DNA of 64,000 nt from contig NZ_RCZH01000004.1 in assembly GCF_006438875.1 (NCBI RefSeq), positions 248,001 to 312,000 on the forward strand, written 5' to 3'. Below, piece after piece: positions 55,360 through 63,851 of this stretch. The first letter of the stretch is position 1; each line of letters starts with the position of its first letter. A program made the translations under genes and the position numbers. The DNA is from Flavobacterium pectinovorum (GTDB lineage Bacteria; Bacteroidota; Bacteroidia; Flavobacteriales; Flavobacteriaceae). The notes below the pieces were generated by a model that made no database searches, was not told the DNA's origin, and saw only the letters and a list, made by a program, of their open reading frames with translations.

Positions 55360-56613
55360 TTAGTGCACATTTTTTAAAATTTCTTTCTGTAATATTTCTA
55401 AACTCTTAATACTCGCTCTATCTATCACTTTTTCACGTGGTTGGCCAAAGTTAAATTCTTCGACAATTACACCTGTTGGAGTAGCCAAAGCGATAAAAAC
55501 AGCTCCAATTTCAGCATCTGAGTCCCCTTTTGTAGGTCCGGCGTTCCCAGTTGTCGCGATTGCATAGTCTGTTTTTAGCATCTCTTTCACATTCAAAGCC
55601 ATAGCAGAGACAACGGCTGCACTAACTACCGAAAATTGGTCGACTAAATCCTGCGAAACACCGAGAACATTAACCTTCGCATCTGTTGCATAAGAAACAA
55701 TACTGCCTTTAAAATAATTTGACGCTCCGGGAATAGCAGACAAAAGTGAAGCAATTTTTCCTCCTGTAAAACTTTCCGCAGTCGAAATTGTTTTATTTTG
55801 TTTGGTCAGTATTTTTCCAATTACTGATTCTATAGTTTCATTTTCTTCATAACCCACTATAATATCGTGAATAATAGCATCTAAAGTTTTTACATTCGAT
55901 TCTATTGCAGCTTCTAATTCTTCTTTATTTGTTCCTCTGGCAGACAATCGCAAACGCACTCTTCCGGGATTTGGCAAATAAGCGAGCTTGATAAATTCAG
56001 GCAGATTATTTTCCCAATCTTCGATACGTTCTGCTACCAGACTCTCGCCCTGACCGTAAGTTAAAATGGTTTTATGAATGATATACGGTCGCTTGTATTC
56101 GCGAACTATCTTTGGAATTATTTCTTCTTCGACTAAATATTTCATTTCATACGGAACTCCCGGAAGCGAAATAAATACGGTGTTTTCTTTCTTCATCCAC
56201 ATTCCCGGTGCCGTTCCCATTTTGTTGTGCAAAACGGTACATTTTGAAGGGACTAAGGCCTGATCTTTATTTAATTGTGAAATTGGTCGTTTATAAAAAC
56301 CTTCAATTAATTCGGTTACATGAGCTAAAACTTCGGGATTTACGACTAATTCGTCGTCAAAATAATCACAAAAGGTTTTCTTGGTAACATCGTCTTTTGT
56401 TGGCCCTAAACCACCTGTTATAACCACAACATCGACTTTGTTTTGTAACTGTGCAAAGGTATCCAGAATGTGTTTTTTATCGTCGCTTATCGAAATCATC
56501 TCATGAACTTCGACGCCGATTCGGTCCAATGATTTTGCGATAAAGCCCGAGTTTGTATCTACAATCTGACCTATTAAAATTTCGTCTCCAATAGTAATGA
56601 TAGTTGCTTTCAT
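55360..56613 (-). CDS. cinA: CinA: competence/damage-inducible protein with NMN deamidase domain
   Basis: 417 aa. The N-terminal molybdopterin-binding-like COG1058 domain (about 1-170) has [20 protein letters not shown] and [16 protein letters not shown], expected to act as ADP-ribose pyrophosphatase. The C-terminal PncC domain (about 255-415) has [20 protein letters not shown] and [17 protein letters not shown], expected to be nicotinamide-nucleotide amidase. It lies 71 bp upstream of rpmB on the same strand and recycles pyridine nucleotides. Confidence 0.95.
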   Translation of the reverse strand: MKATIITIGDEILIGQIVDTNSGFIAKSLDRIGVEVHEMISISDDKKHILDTFAQLQNKVDVVVITGGLGPTKDDVTKKTFCDYFDDELVVNPEVLAHVTELIEGFYKRPISQLNKDQALVPSKCTVLHNKMGTAPGMWMKKENTVFISLPGVPYEMKYLVEEEIIPKIVREYKRPYIIHKTILTYGQGESLVAERIEDWENNLPEFIKLAYLPNPGRVRLRLSARGTNKEELEAAIESNVKTLDAIIHDIIVGYEENETIESVIGKILTKQNKTISTAESFTGGKIASLLSAIPGASNYFKGSIVSYATDAKVNVLGVSQDLVDQFSVVSAAVVSAMALNVKEMLKTDYAIATTGNAGPTKGDSDAEIGAVFIALATPTGVIVEEFNFGQPREKVIDRASIKSLEILQKEILKNVH

Positions 56614-56689
56614 AGCTGTGGAATATATTTACTTACGGTATTGTAAGTCATTATTATAAAGAAGGTTGTTGTCGCAACGATTTGCGTGA

Positions 56690-56775
56690 AGGGTAGAAAC
56701 GGCATCCTTTTGTGACAAACGATAAGTACTCGTTTAACAAAAGTTTCCGGAACAAAAGATATAGTGAATAACCCG
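56690..56775 (-). repeat. Intergenic element family 2, subtype 2, copy B
   Basis: On the minus strand it runs GGGTTATTCACTATATCTTT, a variable loop with its own AAACGAGTACTTATCGTTT hairpin, then CACAAAAGGATGCCGTTTC and CTACCCTTCACGCAAA. It shares the core with 51658 and the end with 21621-21722. A 13-bp inverted repeat (56775-56787 with 56806-56818) abuts it. Confidence 0.8.
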
Positions 56776-56829
56776 ACTCTATTTTTGACCTAAATTAAAA
56801 AAGGACAAAAATAGAGTCACGCCCATATC

Positions 56830-57174
56830 TTACAAATCAAAATCTTTTTTTATTTCTTTTATCGCTTCTTTTACCTGCAATTTAATGCTCTTAAAAGTTT
56901 CGATAATTTCTTTTTTCTTGCCTTCTGCTTTTGTCCACGCTTCTACTTGAAGAATTTCTTCAAAAGCCACATTTAATCCCATTAAATCTAATGTAGGTTT
57001 TATTTTATGGGCATAAGAATAAGCATATTTATGATCCTTTTTCTTGATTCCTTCTTTGATTTGTTTTAAATCTTCTGGAACTTCGGTAACAAATAATTTT
57101 AGAATTTCGTTTACAAATTCAGGATCGTTGTCTGAAAGTGCATACACTTTCGAAAGGTTGTACTTTAAAGCCAT
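56830..57174 (-). CDS. Histidine phosphotransfer (Hpt) domain protein
   Basis: 114 aa, all one Hpt four-helix domain. The phosphorylatable His56 lies in YAYSYAHKIKPTLDLMG, preceded by DPEFVNEILKLFVTEVPEDL. It has no kinase or receiver partner adjacent. It overlaps the upstream FAH-family gene by one base, so the two are co-expressed. It probably relays phosphate between an unlinked hybrid kinase and a regulator. Confidence 0.9.
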   Translation of the reverse strand: MALKYNLSKVYALSDNDPEFVNEILKLFVTEVPEDLKQIKEGIKKKDHKYAYSYAHKIKPTLDLMGLNVAFEEILQVEAWTKAEGKKKEIIETFKSIKLQVKEAIKEIKKDFDL

Positions 57175-57785
57175 TATTTTACTTGTATTCTGAATAATTT
57201 TTTATCTTCTAAAAAGCCTTCTAAAACGTCATTTGGTTTAACTGCGGCAACACCTGCTGGCGTTCCTGTAAAAATAATATCACCAATTTTTAAGGTGAAA
57301 TATTGAGATACATAAGAAATCAGCTCATCAATTTTCCAAAGCATCAAGCTTGTATTACCTTTTTGAACTGTTTCAGAATTGTTTGTTAACTCAAATGTAA
57401 GATTTTCCATCGAAACAAAATCAGTTTTTGGCAAAAAGTCTCCAATGACCGCAGAGCCATCAAACGCTTTTGCTTTTTCCCAAGGCAAGCCTTTCGCTTT
57501 CAATTTATCTTGTAAATCTCTGGCTGTAAAGTCGATACCTACACTTATTTCATCGTAATACTTATGAGCAAATTTAGGTTCAATATACTTCCCTACCTTA
57601 TTAATTTTAACAATTATCTCAATTTCGTGATGAATTTCTTCAGAAAATTCCGGAATTACAAACGGATGCTGCTTTAACAAAACTGCCGAATCAGGCTTCA
57701 TAAAAACCACCGGTTCTGTTGGGCGTTCGTTTTTTAATTCTTCAATATGATTGGTATAATTTCTACCGATACAAATTATCTTCAT
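57174..57785 (-). CDS. Fumarylacetoacetate hydrolase (FAH) family protein
   Basis: 203 aa, cytoplasmic. It opens MKIICIGRNYTNHIEEL and has PVVFMKPDSAVL, HHEIEIIVKINKVGK (metal-binding Glu residues), VGIDFTARDLQDKLKAKGLP and GDIIFTGTPAGVAAVKP. This is the short form like acylpyruvase/oxaloacetate decarboxylase (YcgM/FAHD1), length as expected. It comes first in a two-gene operon with the Hpt gene. Confidence 0.92.
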   Translation of the reverse strand: MKIICIGRNYTNHIEELKNERPTEPVVFMKPDSAVLLKQHPFVIPEFSEEIHHEIEIIVKINKVGKYIEPKFAHKYYDEISVGIDFTARDLQDKLKAKGLPWEKAKAFDGSAVIGDFLPKTDFVSMENLTFELTNNSETVQKGNTSLMLWKIDELISYVSQYFTLKIGDIIFTGTPAGVAAVKPNDVLEGFLEDKKLFRIQVK

Positions 57786-57796
57786 TTCTTTTAAGT

Positions 57797-57895
57797 TTTC
57801 AATCGCAGTTTTCAGTCTCAGTTTTCAGTCTCAGTTTCAGTCGCAGTTTAAAAACTGAAAACTGACACTGAAAACTCATTACTGCGACTGAAAAC
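57797..57895. repeat. CAGTTTTCAGTCTCAG / ACTGAAAACTG inverted micro-repeats
   Basis: The left half repeats CAGTTTTCAGTCTCAG, the right half ACTGAAAACTGACACTG and CTGCGACTGAAAACT, so the whole can fold into a long imperfect hairpin. The same words surround the ndk terminator. It separates the exonuclease from the FAH gene, both on the minus strand. Confidence 0.75.
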
Positions 57896-58666
57896 TTATT
57901 TCGTATTTAACTTTCTTAATTTAATTGCTGTTAAGACTTTCTTGGTATATAAAGGAAAATCGGCATTTTGAATCCAGCTGAAATATCCCGGCTCTGTTTC
58001 CAGAATTTTATCAACTTTAGCTCCTTTATGTTTTCCGAAGGTAAATATCTCTTCGTTGTCTTTATCAAAAGCAATCATTCCGGCAAAATCCGCTATTTTT
58101 TTTCGGGTTGTAAATTCAGATAATGATTTCATGTCATTTTCTAAATCCGGATAACGATCTAATTGCGCTTTTAAAATCTCATAAGTCGCCATTGTATCTG
58201 CTTCTGCTGAATGCGCATTTTCAAGATTTTTTCCGCAATAAAATTTCAGTGCTGCACTTAAGGTGCGTTCTTCCATTTTATGAAAAATAGTCTGAACATC
58301 TACCGAAACTTTATTTTTCATATCAAAGTCGACTCCGGCACGAAGCAATTCTTCAGCCAGCAAAGGAATATCAAAACGATCTGAATTAAATCCTCCCAAA
58401 TCACTATCCTTAATCATATTATGAACTTGCTGAGCCAGTTCTGCAAAAGTAGGTTCGTTTGCTACTTTTTCATCTGTGATGCCATGAACAGCTGTAGTTT
58501 GCGGCGGAATTGGAATCGTTGGGTTCACCAACCAGGTTTTACTTTCTTTATTTCCGTTTGGAAAAACTTTGAATATCGAAATTTCTACAATTCGATCTTT
58601 ACCGATGTCAATTCCGGTTGTTTCAAGATCAAAAAAGCAAATTGGTTTGTTGAGTTTGAGTTCCAT
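57896..58666 (-). CDS. DnaQ-like 3'-5' exonuclease
   Basis: 256 aa. DEDDh motifs: CFFDLETTGIDIGKDRIVEI (Asp13, Glu15), HGITDEKVANEP, GGFNSDRFDIPLLAEEL and HSAEADTMATYEIL with the catalytic His and Asp. The C-terminal part (about 185-256) contains FTFGKHKGAKVDKILETEPG and YFSWIQNADFP, a short module seen fused to exonuclease domains in Bacteroidota. It may act as polymerase III proofreading subunit or an independent nuclease; I cannot decide which. Confidence 0.9.
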   Translation of the reverse strand: MELKLNKPICFFDLETTGIDIGKDRIVEISIFKVFPNGNKESKTWLVNPTIPIPPQTTAVHGITDEKVANEPTFAELAQQVHNMIKDSDLGGFNSDRFDIPLLAEELLRAGVDFDMKNKVSVDVQTIFHKMEERTLSAALKFYCGKNLENAHSAEADTMATYEILKAQLDRYPDLENDMKSLSEFTTRKKIADFAGMIAFDKDNEEIFTFGKHKGAKVDKILETEPGYFSWIQNADFPLYTKKVLTAIKLRKLNTK

Positions 58667-59315
58667 TTTTTAATTTTATAAGATTACAAATGTAATTTTT
58701 AAAGCCGAATTTCCTCTTTTAATTCTTGATTTTTTTTAAACAAAAATGGATTCAATTCCCATATTTTAACTTTTAAAATCGTTCTTAAAGTAGGCATTTG
58801 TTCATTTTTTTGGGGTCAACACAAAAATCTGAGAAGAAATACAAAACATTTTGATTGTAAATAATTCTACCACAGAGTACACAAAGTTCATATCTACAAG
58901 ACTTTTAAAAAAAACAGAGAACACAAAGCTTTGTGAAACTTTGTAAAAAAAACTTTATGTTCTCCTATGTTTATCAAGTTAATTTTTTATTCACGGATTA
59001 TATAGATTAAAAAGGTTTTTTTGCCACAAATTTCACAAATTTCCACAAATTAATTCGCGCTGATTCGTGAAATTCGTGGCTGATAAACTTTGCATTTTTG
59101 TGGTAAAATCTGCGTACTCTGCAGTACAAAATCCGTTACTATTTTATCGCAGAGAACATAAAACTTTTGCGAACCTTGCGCAAAACCTTTGCTAACTTTG
59201 CGGTGAAATTCATTCCCAAAGCAGGCAATTGTTCGTTTTTTGCTCTTTTGCCACAAAACAAAAAACCCGAGAAATTTCAATAATTTCTCGGGTTCTCTTC
59301 TATTTTTATATTATT
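58667..59315. other. 649-bp composite non-coding repeat island
   Basis: No ORF is seen. It carries a TGTAAATAATT-CACAGAGTACACAAAG segment (about 58856-58888), ACAAAG words, a GCCACAAATTTCACAAATT to GAAATTCGTGGC partial hairpin (59021-59080), GATAAACTTTGC, and TTTGCGGTGAAATTCATTCC (about 59197-59216). The order of these modules matches the island at 26887-27639. It ends with a terminator at 59264. Confidence 0.75.
59264..59294 (-). terminator. Intrinsic terminator after the acyltransferase gene
   Basis: AACCCGAGAAATT (59264-59276) pairs perfectly with AATTTCTCGGGTT (59282-59294), loop 5 nt, with an A-run on the left that becomes the U-tract for the minus strand. Confidence 0.85.
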
Positions 59316-60638
59316 TTAGAAATCTCTATCTACATCAAAAGCTTCTAAATATTCTGCTACTCGTTTCACAAAACTTCCACCTAAAGCGCCATCAACAACT
59401 CTGTGATCGTAAGAATGCGATAAGAACATTTTTTGACGAATTCCGATAAAATCACCTTCCGGAGTTTCGATAACTGCAGGCACTTTACGAATTGCACCCA
59501 AAGCCAGAATTCCAACTTGTGGCTGATTGATAATTGGAGTTCCAAAAACACTTCCAAAAGTCCCCACATTCGTCACCGTATAAGTTCCGCCTTGAGTATC
59601 GTCCGGTTTTAATTTTCCTGTTTTTGCACGGTTTCCTAAATCGTTAACCGCTTTTGCCATTCCAACCAAATTCAACTGATCAGCATTTTTAATTACGGGA
59701 ACAATTAAATTTCCGTTTGGTAAAGCTGCAGCCATTCCTAAATTTATATTTTTCTTTTTGATGATATAATCTCCATCAACAGAAATGTTCATTCCAGGGA
59801 AATCTTTTAGCGCTTTTGCAACTGCTTCCATCATAATTGGCGTAAAAGTCAACTTCTCACCTTCTCTCTTTTCGAAAGCGGTTTTCACTTTTTCTCTCCA
59901 TTTTACGATATTCGTTACATCAACTTCGATAAATGATTGTACGTGAGCCGAAGTTTGTACCGAAGCCACCATATAACCAGAAATTAGCTTACGCATTCTG
60001 TCCATTTCGATGATTTCATCACCTCCGTTTACAGAAACCGGAACTGCTTGTTGGCTTTTTTGAACCGGAGCGGCTACAGGCTGTGCTACTTTTGGAGCTT
60101 CAGCAACAGCTTTTGGAGCTTCAACGACACCATCTTTACGATCTTCAATATATTTTAAAATATCTTCTTTTGTTACGCGGCCATCTTTTCCTGAACCAGC
60201 AATATTTTCTAATTCAGTAACAGAAATCCCTTCTTCTTTTGCAATATTTTTTACTAGAGGAGAAAAGAACTTATCAGATCCTGAAAAATCTTGTGGAGCA
60301 GCAACAACATCTTTTGCTACTTCTATTGTTTTCTCGATTTCAGCAACTTCTGCAGGAGCAGCAACTTCTTCGGTTACTTTTGCCACTGGTGCGTCACCTT
60401 CTGTTTCAATAATCGCAATGGTTTGTCCTACCTGAACCAAATCGTCTTTACCAAACAATTGTTCAACTAAAATCCCTGAAACCTCGCTTGGTACTTCACT
60501 GTCAACCTTATCGGTTGCAATTTCCAGTACTGCTTCATCAGCCTCAATTCTGTCTCCTACTTCTTTCAACCAGTTGGTAATAGTTGCTTCAGCGACACTT
60601 TCTCCCATTTTAGGAAGCTTTAATTCAAATCTTGCCAT
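59316..60638 (-). CDS. Dihydrolipoamide acyltransferase (E2) of a 2-oxo acid dehydrogenase
   Basis: 440 aa. A lipoyl domain (1-76) has EIATDKVDSEVPS with lipoyl-Lys44. An Ala/Val/Pro-rich linker leads to the E3/E1-binding domain (about 122-165; FSPLVKNIAKEEGISVTELE). A second flexible linker (AVAEAPKVAQPVAAPVQ) precedes the catalytic domain (about 215-440), ending SHSYDHRVVDGALGG with His412 and Asp416. EIATDKVDSEVPS is common in branched-chain or 2-oxoglutarate-type E2 enzymes of Bacteroidota; I cannot decide between them. E1 and E3 genes are not adjacent. Confidence 0.92.
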   Translation of the reverse strand: MARFELKLPKMGESVAEATITNWLKEVGDRIEADEAVLEIATDKVDSEVPSEVSGILVEQLFGKDDLVQVGQTIAIIETEGDAPVAKVTEEVAAPAEVAEIEKTIEVAKDVVAAPQDFSGSDKFFSPLVKNIAKEEGISVTELENIAGSGKDGRVTKEDILKYIEDRKDGVVEAPKAVAEAPKVAQPVAAPVQKSQQAVPVSVNGGDEIIEMDRMRKLISGYMVASVQTSAHVQSFIEVDVTNIVKWREKVKTAFEKREGEKLTFTPIMMEAVAKALKDFPGMNISVDGDYIIKKKNINLGMAAALPNGNLIVPVIKNADQLNLVGMAKAVNDLGNRAKTGKLKPDDTQGGTYTVTNVGTFGSVFGTPIINQPQVGILALGAIRKVPAVIETPEGDFIGIRQKMFLSHSYDHRVVDGALGGSFVKRVAEYLEAFDVDRDF

Positions 60639-60722
60639 ATTGTTAATCTAAAGGATGATTTTGATTTTCTGATTGCGAAATTACTGAATATTTTAAATAT
60701 AAATTACACTTAATATAATTTT

Positions 60723-61886
60723 TTACTCAATTTTTATAATTTGCCCTCTATCGTTCCGGGAATTGCTTCCAATTATAAAATTGGTGTTTTTGGGGAAAAT
60801 CTTAAAAGTAATGTTCTTATCTTTAAGAGTTTCTATGATTTTGATACATTTTTTGAACGAAACATAGTGATTATCCAAAATAATCTCCCCTCTTTTACCC
60901 TTAAAAACCAGCCACGAATTTACCATTTTTTCTTTTTTTAAATCCAAAAACAGTACTTTATTTTTTAAAATAGAAGGTAATTTTTCAGACAAAATTTTAT
61001 TTTCGGAGTAAAAAATGAAACTTTCAGCTAAAGGTTTTGCCTTAATTTTTCCCTGAAACATTTTTGCAAAAGAGAAAAACCAAATTCCAATTTGAATAAA
61101 AAAAGTAAAAAACCACGATTTCCTGAAATGCTTTTGATAAAAGAAATTCATAGCTTCCTGAAAACGTTTCATGTATTTTTCGTCTTTAATCGTACTTTCT
61201 CCTTTATAGTGCAAAACGGTTGTTTCGTGAAAATAATAATTCACCTTTTGTTTCTGCAAAACACGATACGACAAATCAATATCATCAGCATACATGAAAC
61301 AATCTTCATCAAAACCTTCAAGTTCCAGATATAAATCGCGTTTTAGAAACATAAAAGCTCCAACTAAAATAGCAACTTTTCCGGTTTCATTTTCGTTTAA
61401 ATGCTGCGCATAATATTGGTTGAAAAGATTCGTTTTTGGAAAAATTTTATACCAACCAAAAATCTTTGTAAACGCAATCCAGGGCGTTGGAACTCCGCGT
61501 TTGCTTTCCGGCAGAAATTTTCCTGTTCCGTCAATTAGTTTACAGCCTACAATTCCTAAATTTATTTGCCTTTCGGCGAAAGCCAAAATCTTAATAAACG
61601 TATCTTCTGCAACAACGGTATCAGGGTTTAATATGCATATGTATTTTCCGCGAGCTTGAGAAACTCCAATATTATTACCTTTTGGAAAACCAAAATTGAC
61701 TTTATTTTCAATCAATTTTACATTTGGAAACTTATTTTTCATCATCTGACAACTATCGTCTGATGAATTATTATCAATTACAATAATTTCGGCATCAAGC
61801 GTAGAAAGCGCTTCCTGAACACTTAAAACACATTGTTCCAGAAAGTAACGTACATTATAATTAAGAATAATTACCGATAATTGCAT
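60723..61886 (-). CDS. GT2 family glycosyltransferase
   Basis: 387 aa. The GT-A domain opens LSVIILNYNVRYFLEQCV, followed by VIDNNSSDDSC, NFGFPKGNNIGVSQARGKYI and ILNPDTVV (the DxD-like metal site), then GAFMFLKRDLYLELEGFDED and FMYADDIDLSYRV. It resembles rhamnosyl- or N-acetylglucosaminyl-transferases of cell-surface glycans. A hydrophobic stretch near 265-285 (KSWFFTFFIQIGIWFFSFA) may anchor it, followed by a C-terminal domain I do not recognise. It lies 31 bp downstream of the outer membrane barrel gene. Confidence 0.9.
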   Translation of the reverse strand: MQLSVIILNYNVRYFLEQCVLSVQEALSTLDAEIIVIDNNSSDDSCQMMKNKFPNVKLIENKVNFGFPKGNNIGVSQARGKYICILNPDTVVAEDTFIKILAFAERQINLGIVGCKLIDGTGKFLPESKRGVPTPWIAFTKIFGWYKIFPKTNLFNQYYAQHLNENETGKVAILVGAFMFLKRDLYLELEGFDEDCFMYADDIDLSYRVLQKQKVNYYFHETTVLHYKGESTIKDEKYMKRFQEAMNFFYQKHFRKSWFFTFFIQIGIWFFSFAKMFQGKIKAKPLAESFIFYSENKILSEKLPSILKNKVLFLDLKKEKMVNSWLVFKGKRGEIILDNHYVSFKKCIKIIETLKDKNITFKIFPKNTNFIIGSNSRNDRGQIIKIE

Positions 61887-61917
61887 GAATTATATAAGGA
61901 TTGTATTTTTGGGGAAG

Positions 61918-63114
61918 TTAGAAATTTTCAGATAAACCCAATCGTAAAGACCAATCGTTTTTACTTACTCCAAAATCCAGAACCAAATTACTATTGTTTT
62001 GCTTGTTCCATTTGATACGCAACCCGGTTCCTACAGCAGGATTCCACTTTTGAAAATCGTAGGTATCTAACTTTGAAACCGAAGAAAGATTAGCAAAAAA
62101 TACAGCTCCCCAAAATCCGTTTTTAGAAATATCTGTTCGATATTCACTTTCAAAATAGATTAAAGCATTACTCCTGAATCTATTTCTGGTAAAACCACGT
62201 CCCGTTTTACCATCACGATCCCAACCAATACTGGGCAAATCCAGATAATGAGGTTTTCCGCCAAAAGTAGACCAATAAAAAGCTCTATATGCGAGAACCC
62301 GATGTTTGTATTTACTAAAAGAATGGTATTTTCGAGCATCAAAATAGATTGAATTCCATCTTTTTCCGTCAACTCCAGTTGTGTTTATCCTATAATCTGC
62401 TTCTACATACAAGCCTTGTTCCGGATTCACATTGTTTTTTCTGGAATCATAAAGTGCCTGAACCGCAACCCCAAAAGAGTTTTCATCAGAGAAATCTCCA
62501 TTCATATATTTGTAATAATCCGTTTGATCATCAATATAGGATTCTTCAGAAATATTTTGATAATTATCCAATAGTACTCCTAATCCCATGCGGAAATTAC
62601 CAATTATTTTTCGGGTAGCAAACTGATAAAAACGCCATTGCTGATAATCTAAAGTCGACATTTTTTTATCCGTATTATGTCCGCCCAAACCATAAGTATC
62701 CTGCGGATAAATCATAAAACGATAATCTCCAATAAAATTCCATTTATTGTCTTTTGTATAAATATAAGACGTGATTGGAAAAACATATTGTTTGGTAAAA
62801 CTGAAATAAGGAGAAAAAGTAACCTGAGACATTTTGGTCGTATTGCTGTCGCCGAGATAAAATGTGGTTAAAAAAGAAACAACCAATCCGGCACTTTTAT
62901 TGGCATCAACAGGTACGGGAAGCAGCGAAAATGCAATCTTCTTGTCAGGATTCATTCTTACGGAGTCATTCTTGTGGAATAACTTATACAAAACATCCAA
63001 AATATCTTTTTCATTATTTAAGATAGTGTCATTCTGTATCGTATCATTCTGTGAATAACAAAATGGCATAAAAAAAATAAAAAATAAAATAAGCAGCGAT
63101 TTTACAATTTTCAT
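61918..63114 (-). CDS. Omp85/BamA-like outer membrane barrel without POTRA domains
   Basis: 398 aa with a signal peptide ending PFCYSQ (about residue 22). After a short Asp/Asn-rich linker the body is beta-barrel (about 65-398): PYFSFTKQYVFPITSYIYTK, QDTYGLGG, VNPEQGLYVEADYR (strand pattern) and TGRGFTRNRFRSNALIYF, like the conserved RGF loop of Omp85. It ends with an aromatic residue (SENF). No POTRA repeats are present, so it is not BamA itself; patatin-less or metallophosphatase-less D15-type barrels of this size are known in Bacteroidota. Function is unknown. Confidence 0.82.
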   Translation of the reverse strand: MKIVKSLLILFFIFFMPFCYSQNDTIQNDTILNNEKDILDVLYKLFHKNDSVRMNPDKKIAFSLLPVPVDANKSAGLVVSFLTTFYLGDSNTTKMSQVTFSPYFSFTKQYVFPITSYIYTKDNKWNFIGDYRFMIYPQDTYGLGGHNTDKKMSTLDYQQWRFYQFATRKIIGNFRMGLGVLLDNYQNISEESYIDDQTDYYKYMNGDFSDENSFGVAVQALYDSRKNNVNPEQGLYVEADYRINTTGVDGKRWNSIYFDARKYHSFSKYKHRVLAYRAFYWSTFGGKPHYLDLPSIGWDRDGKTGRGFTRNRFRSNALIYFESEYRTDISKNGFWGAVFFANLSSVSKLDTYDFQKWNPAVGTGLRIKWNKQNNSNLVLDFGVSKNDWSLRLGLSENF

Positions 63115-63225
63115 TCCGTAAGATTTTCAGAGACAACTTCTTACAAATTTAAAATTTAATTTAAGATAGAGGCTCATTTGTAAAATAATAAACAGCGAAA
63201 AACTACAAGAAATCGCAAAAAAGTA

Positions 63226-63233
63226 TATTTTTG
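63226..63233 (+). promoter_or_regulatory. Candidate -7 box TATTTTTG
   Basis: Matches TAnnTTTG, 22 bp before the ATG at 63256. Confidence 0.4.
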
Positions 63234-63255
63234 ATTTTAAACTAAATAGTTTTCT

Positions 63256-63846
63256 ATGAAAAGCAGAGTATTAATTGTAATTGGTTCCTTTTTCTTCCTA
63301 CTAACAATCTTTTTCATATCAAGTTTTTCAAGCATTCAAAATGATTTAGATTCAAGAAATCTTGTAAAATCTTCTACTTGGTATATTGCTGGTCCAGCCA
63401 AAGAAAATCAGGAAACAATTAATACAATTCGCGAAAAGAAAGGAATTATCAGGGTAACTGCCAAAGATAATCCGGTTGGAGAAATAGAACTAAATGTCAT
63501 GATTACGGCATCAGATTCAAATGATGGTATCCCGACAAACTTGTCTGATAATTCAAAATTCGTAAGTATAACTTATAAATCGTCATCTCTTATAAAATTG
63601 CAGGCAAGAGAGGAAAATAATGAAGGAACTGGTTGTGTGCATGGCGGATCGCATCCGAGAGTCGATATTCAGGCTTCGCCAAAAAAGTTTGTAACAATAA
63701 AAATTCCCTGGTCAAACTTTAAACAAGACGGATTACCAAACGGAAAACTTTTAAATATTCATAATCTTTGTAAATTCAATTTTGTGAATTACCATCCTGT
63801 TTCAGGGGCATTTTTAGAAATAAAATCAGTTATAGTTCAAAATTAA
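63256..63846 (+). CDS. Secreted protein of unknown function, 196 aa
   Basis: A hydrophobic N-terminus (about 4-28) is a signal peptide or anchor. The rest reads as a jelly-roll-like single domain: IIRVTAKDNPVGEIELNVMI near 83-102, KLQAREENNEGTGCVHGGSH and a C-terminal VTIKIPWSNFKQDG to FLEIKSVIVQN, a pattern common at the end of CBM-like or discoidin-like folds. It has one Cys. I do not recognise a family. The next gene begins 5 bp later on the same strand, so they probably form an operon. Confidence 0.7.
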   Translation: MKSRVLIVIGSFFFLLTIFFISSFSSIQNDLDSRNLVKSSTWYIAGPAKENQETINTIREKKGIIRVTAKDNPVGEIELNVMITASDSNDGIPTNLSDNSKFVSITYKSSSLIKLQAREENNEGTGCVHGGSHPRVDIQASPKKFVTIKIPWSNFKQDGLPNGKLLNIHNLCKFNFVNYHPVSGAFLEIKSVIVQN

Positions 63847-63851
63847 AAAAC

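Noticed and set aside
56775..56818. 13-bp inverted repeat after the Hpt gene as a terminator
   Set aside because: The stem is good, but no U-tract follows on the minus strand and it abuts a repeat element, so it was not called as a terminator.
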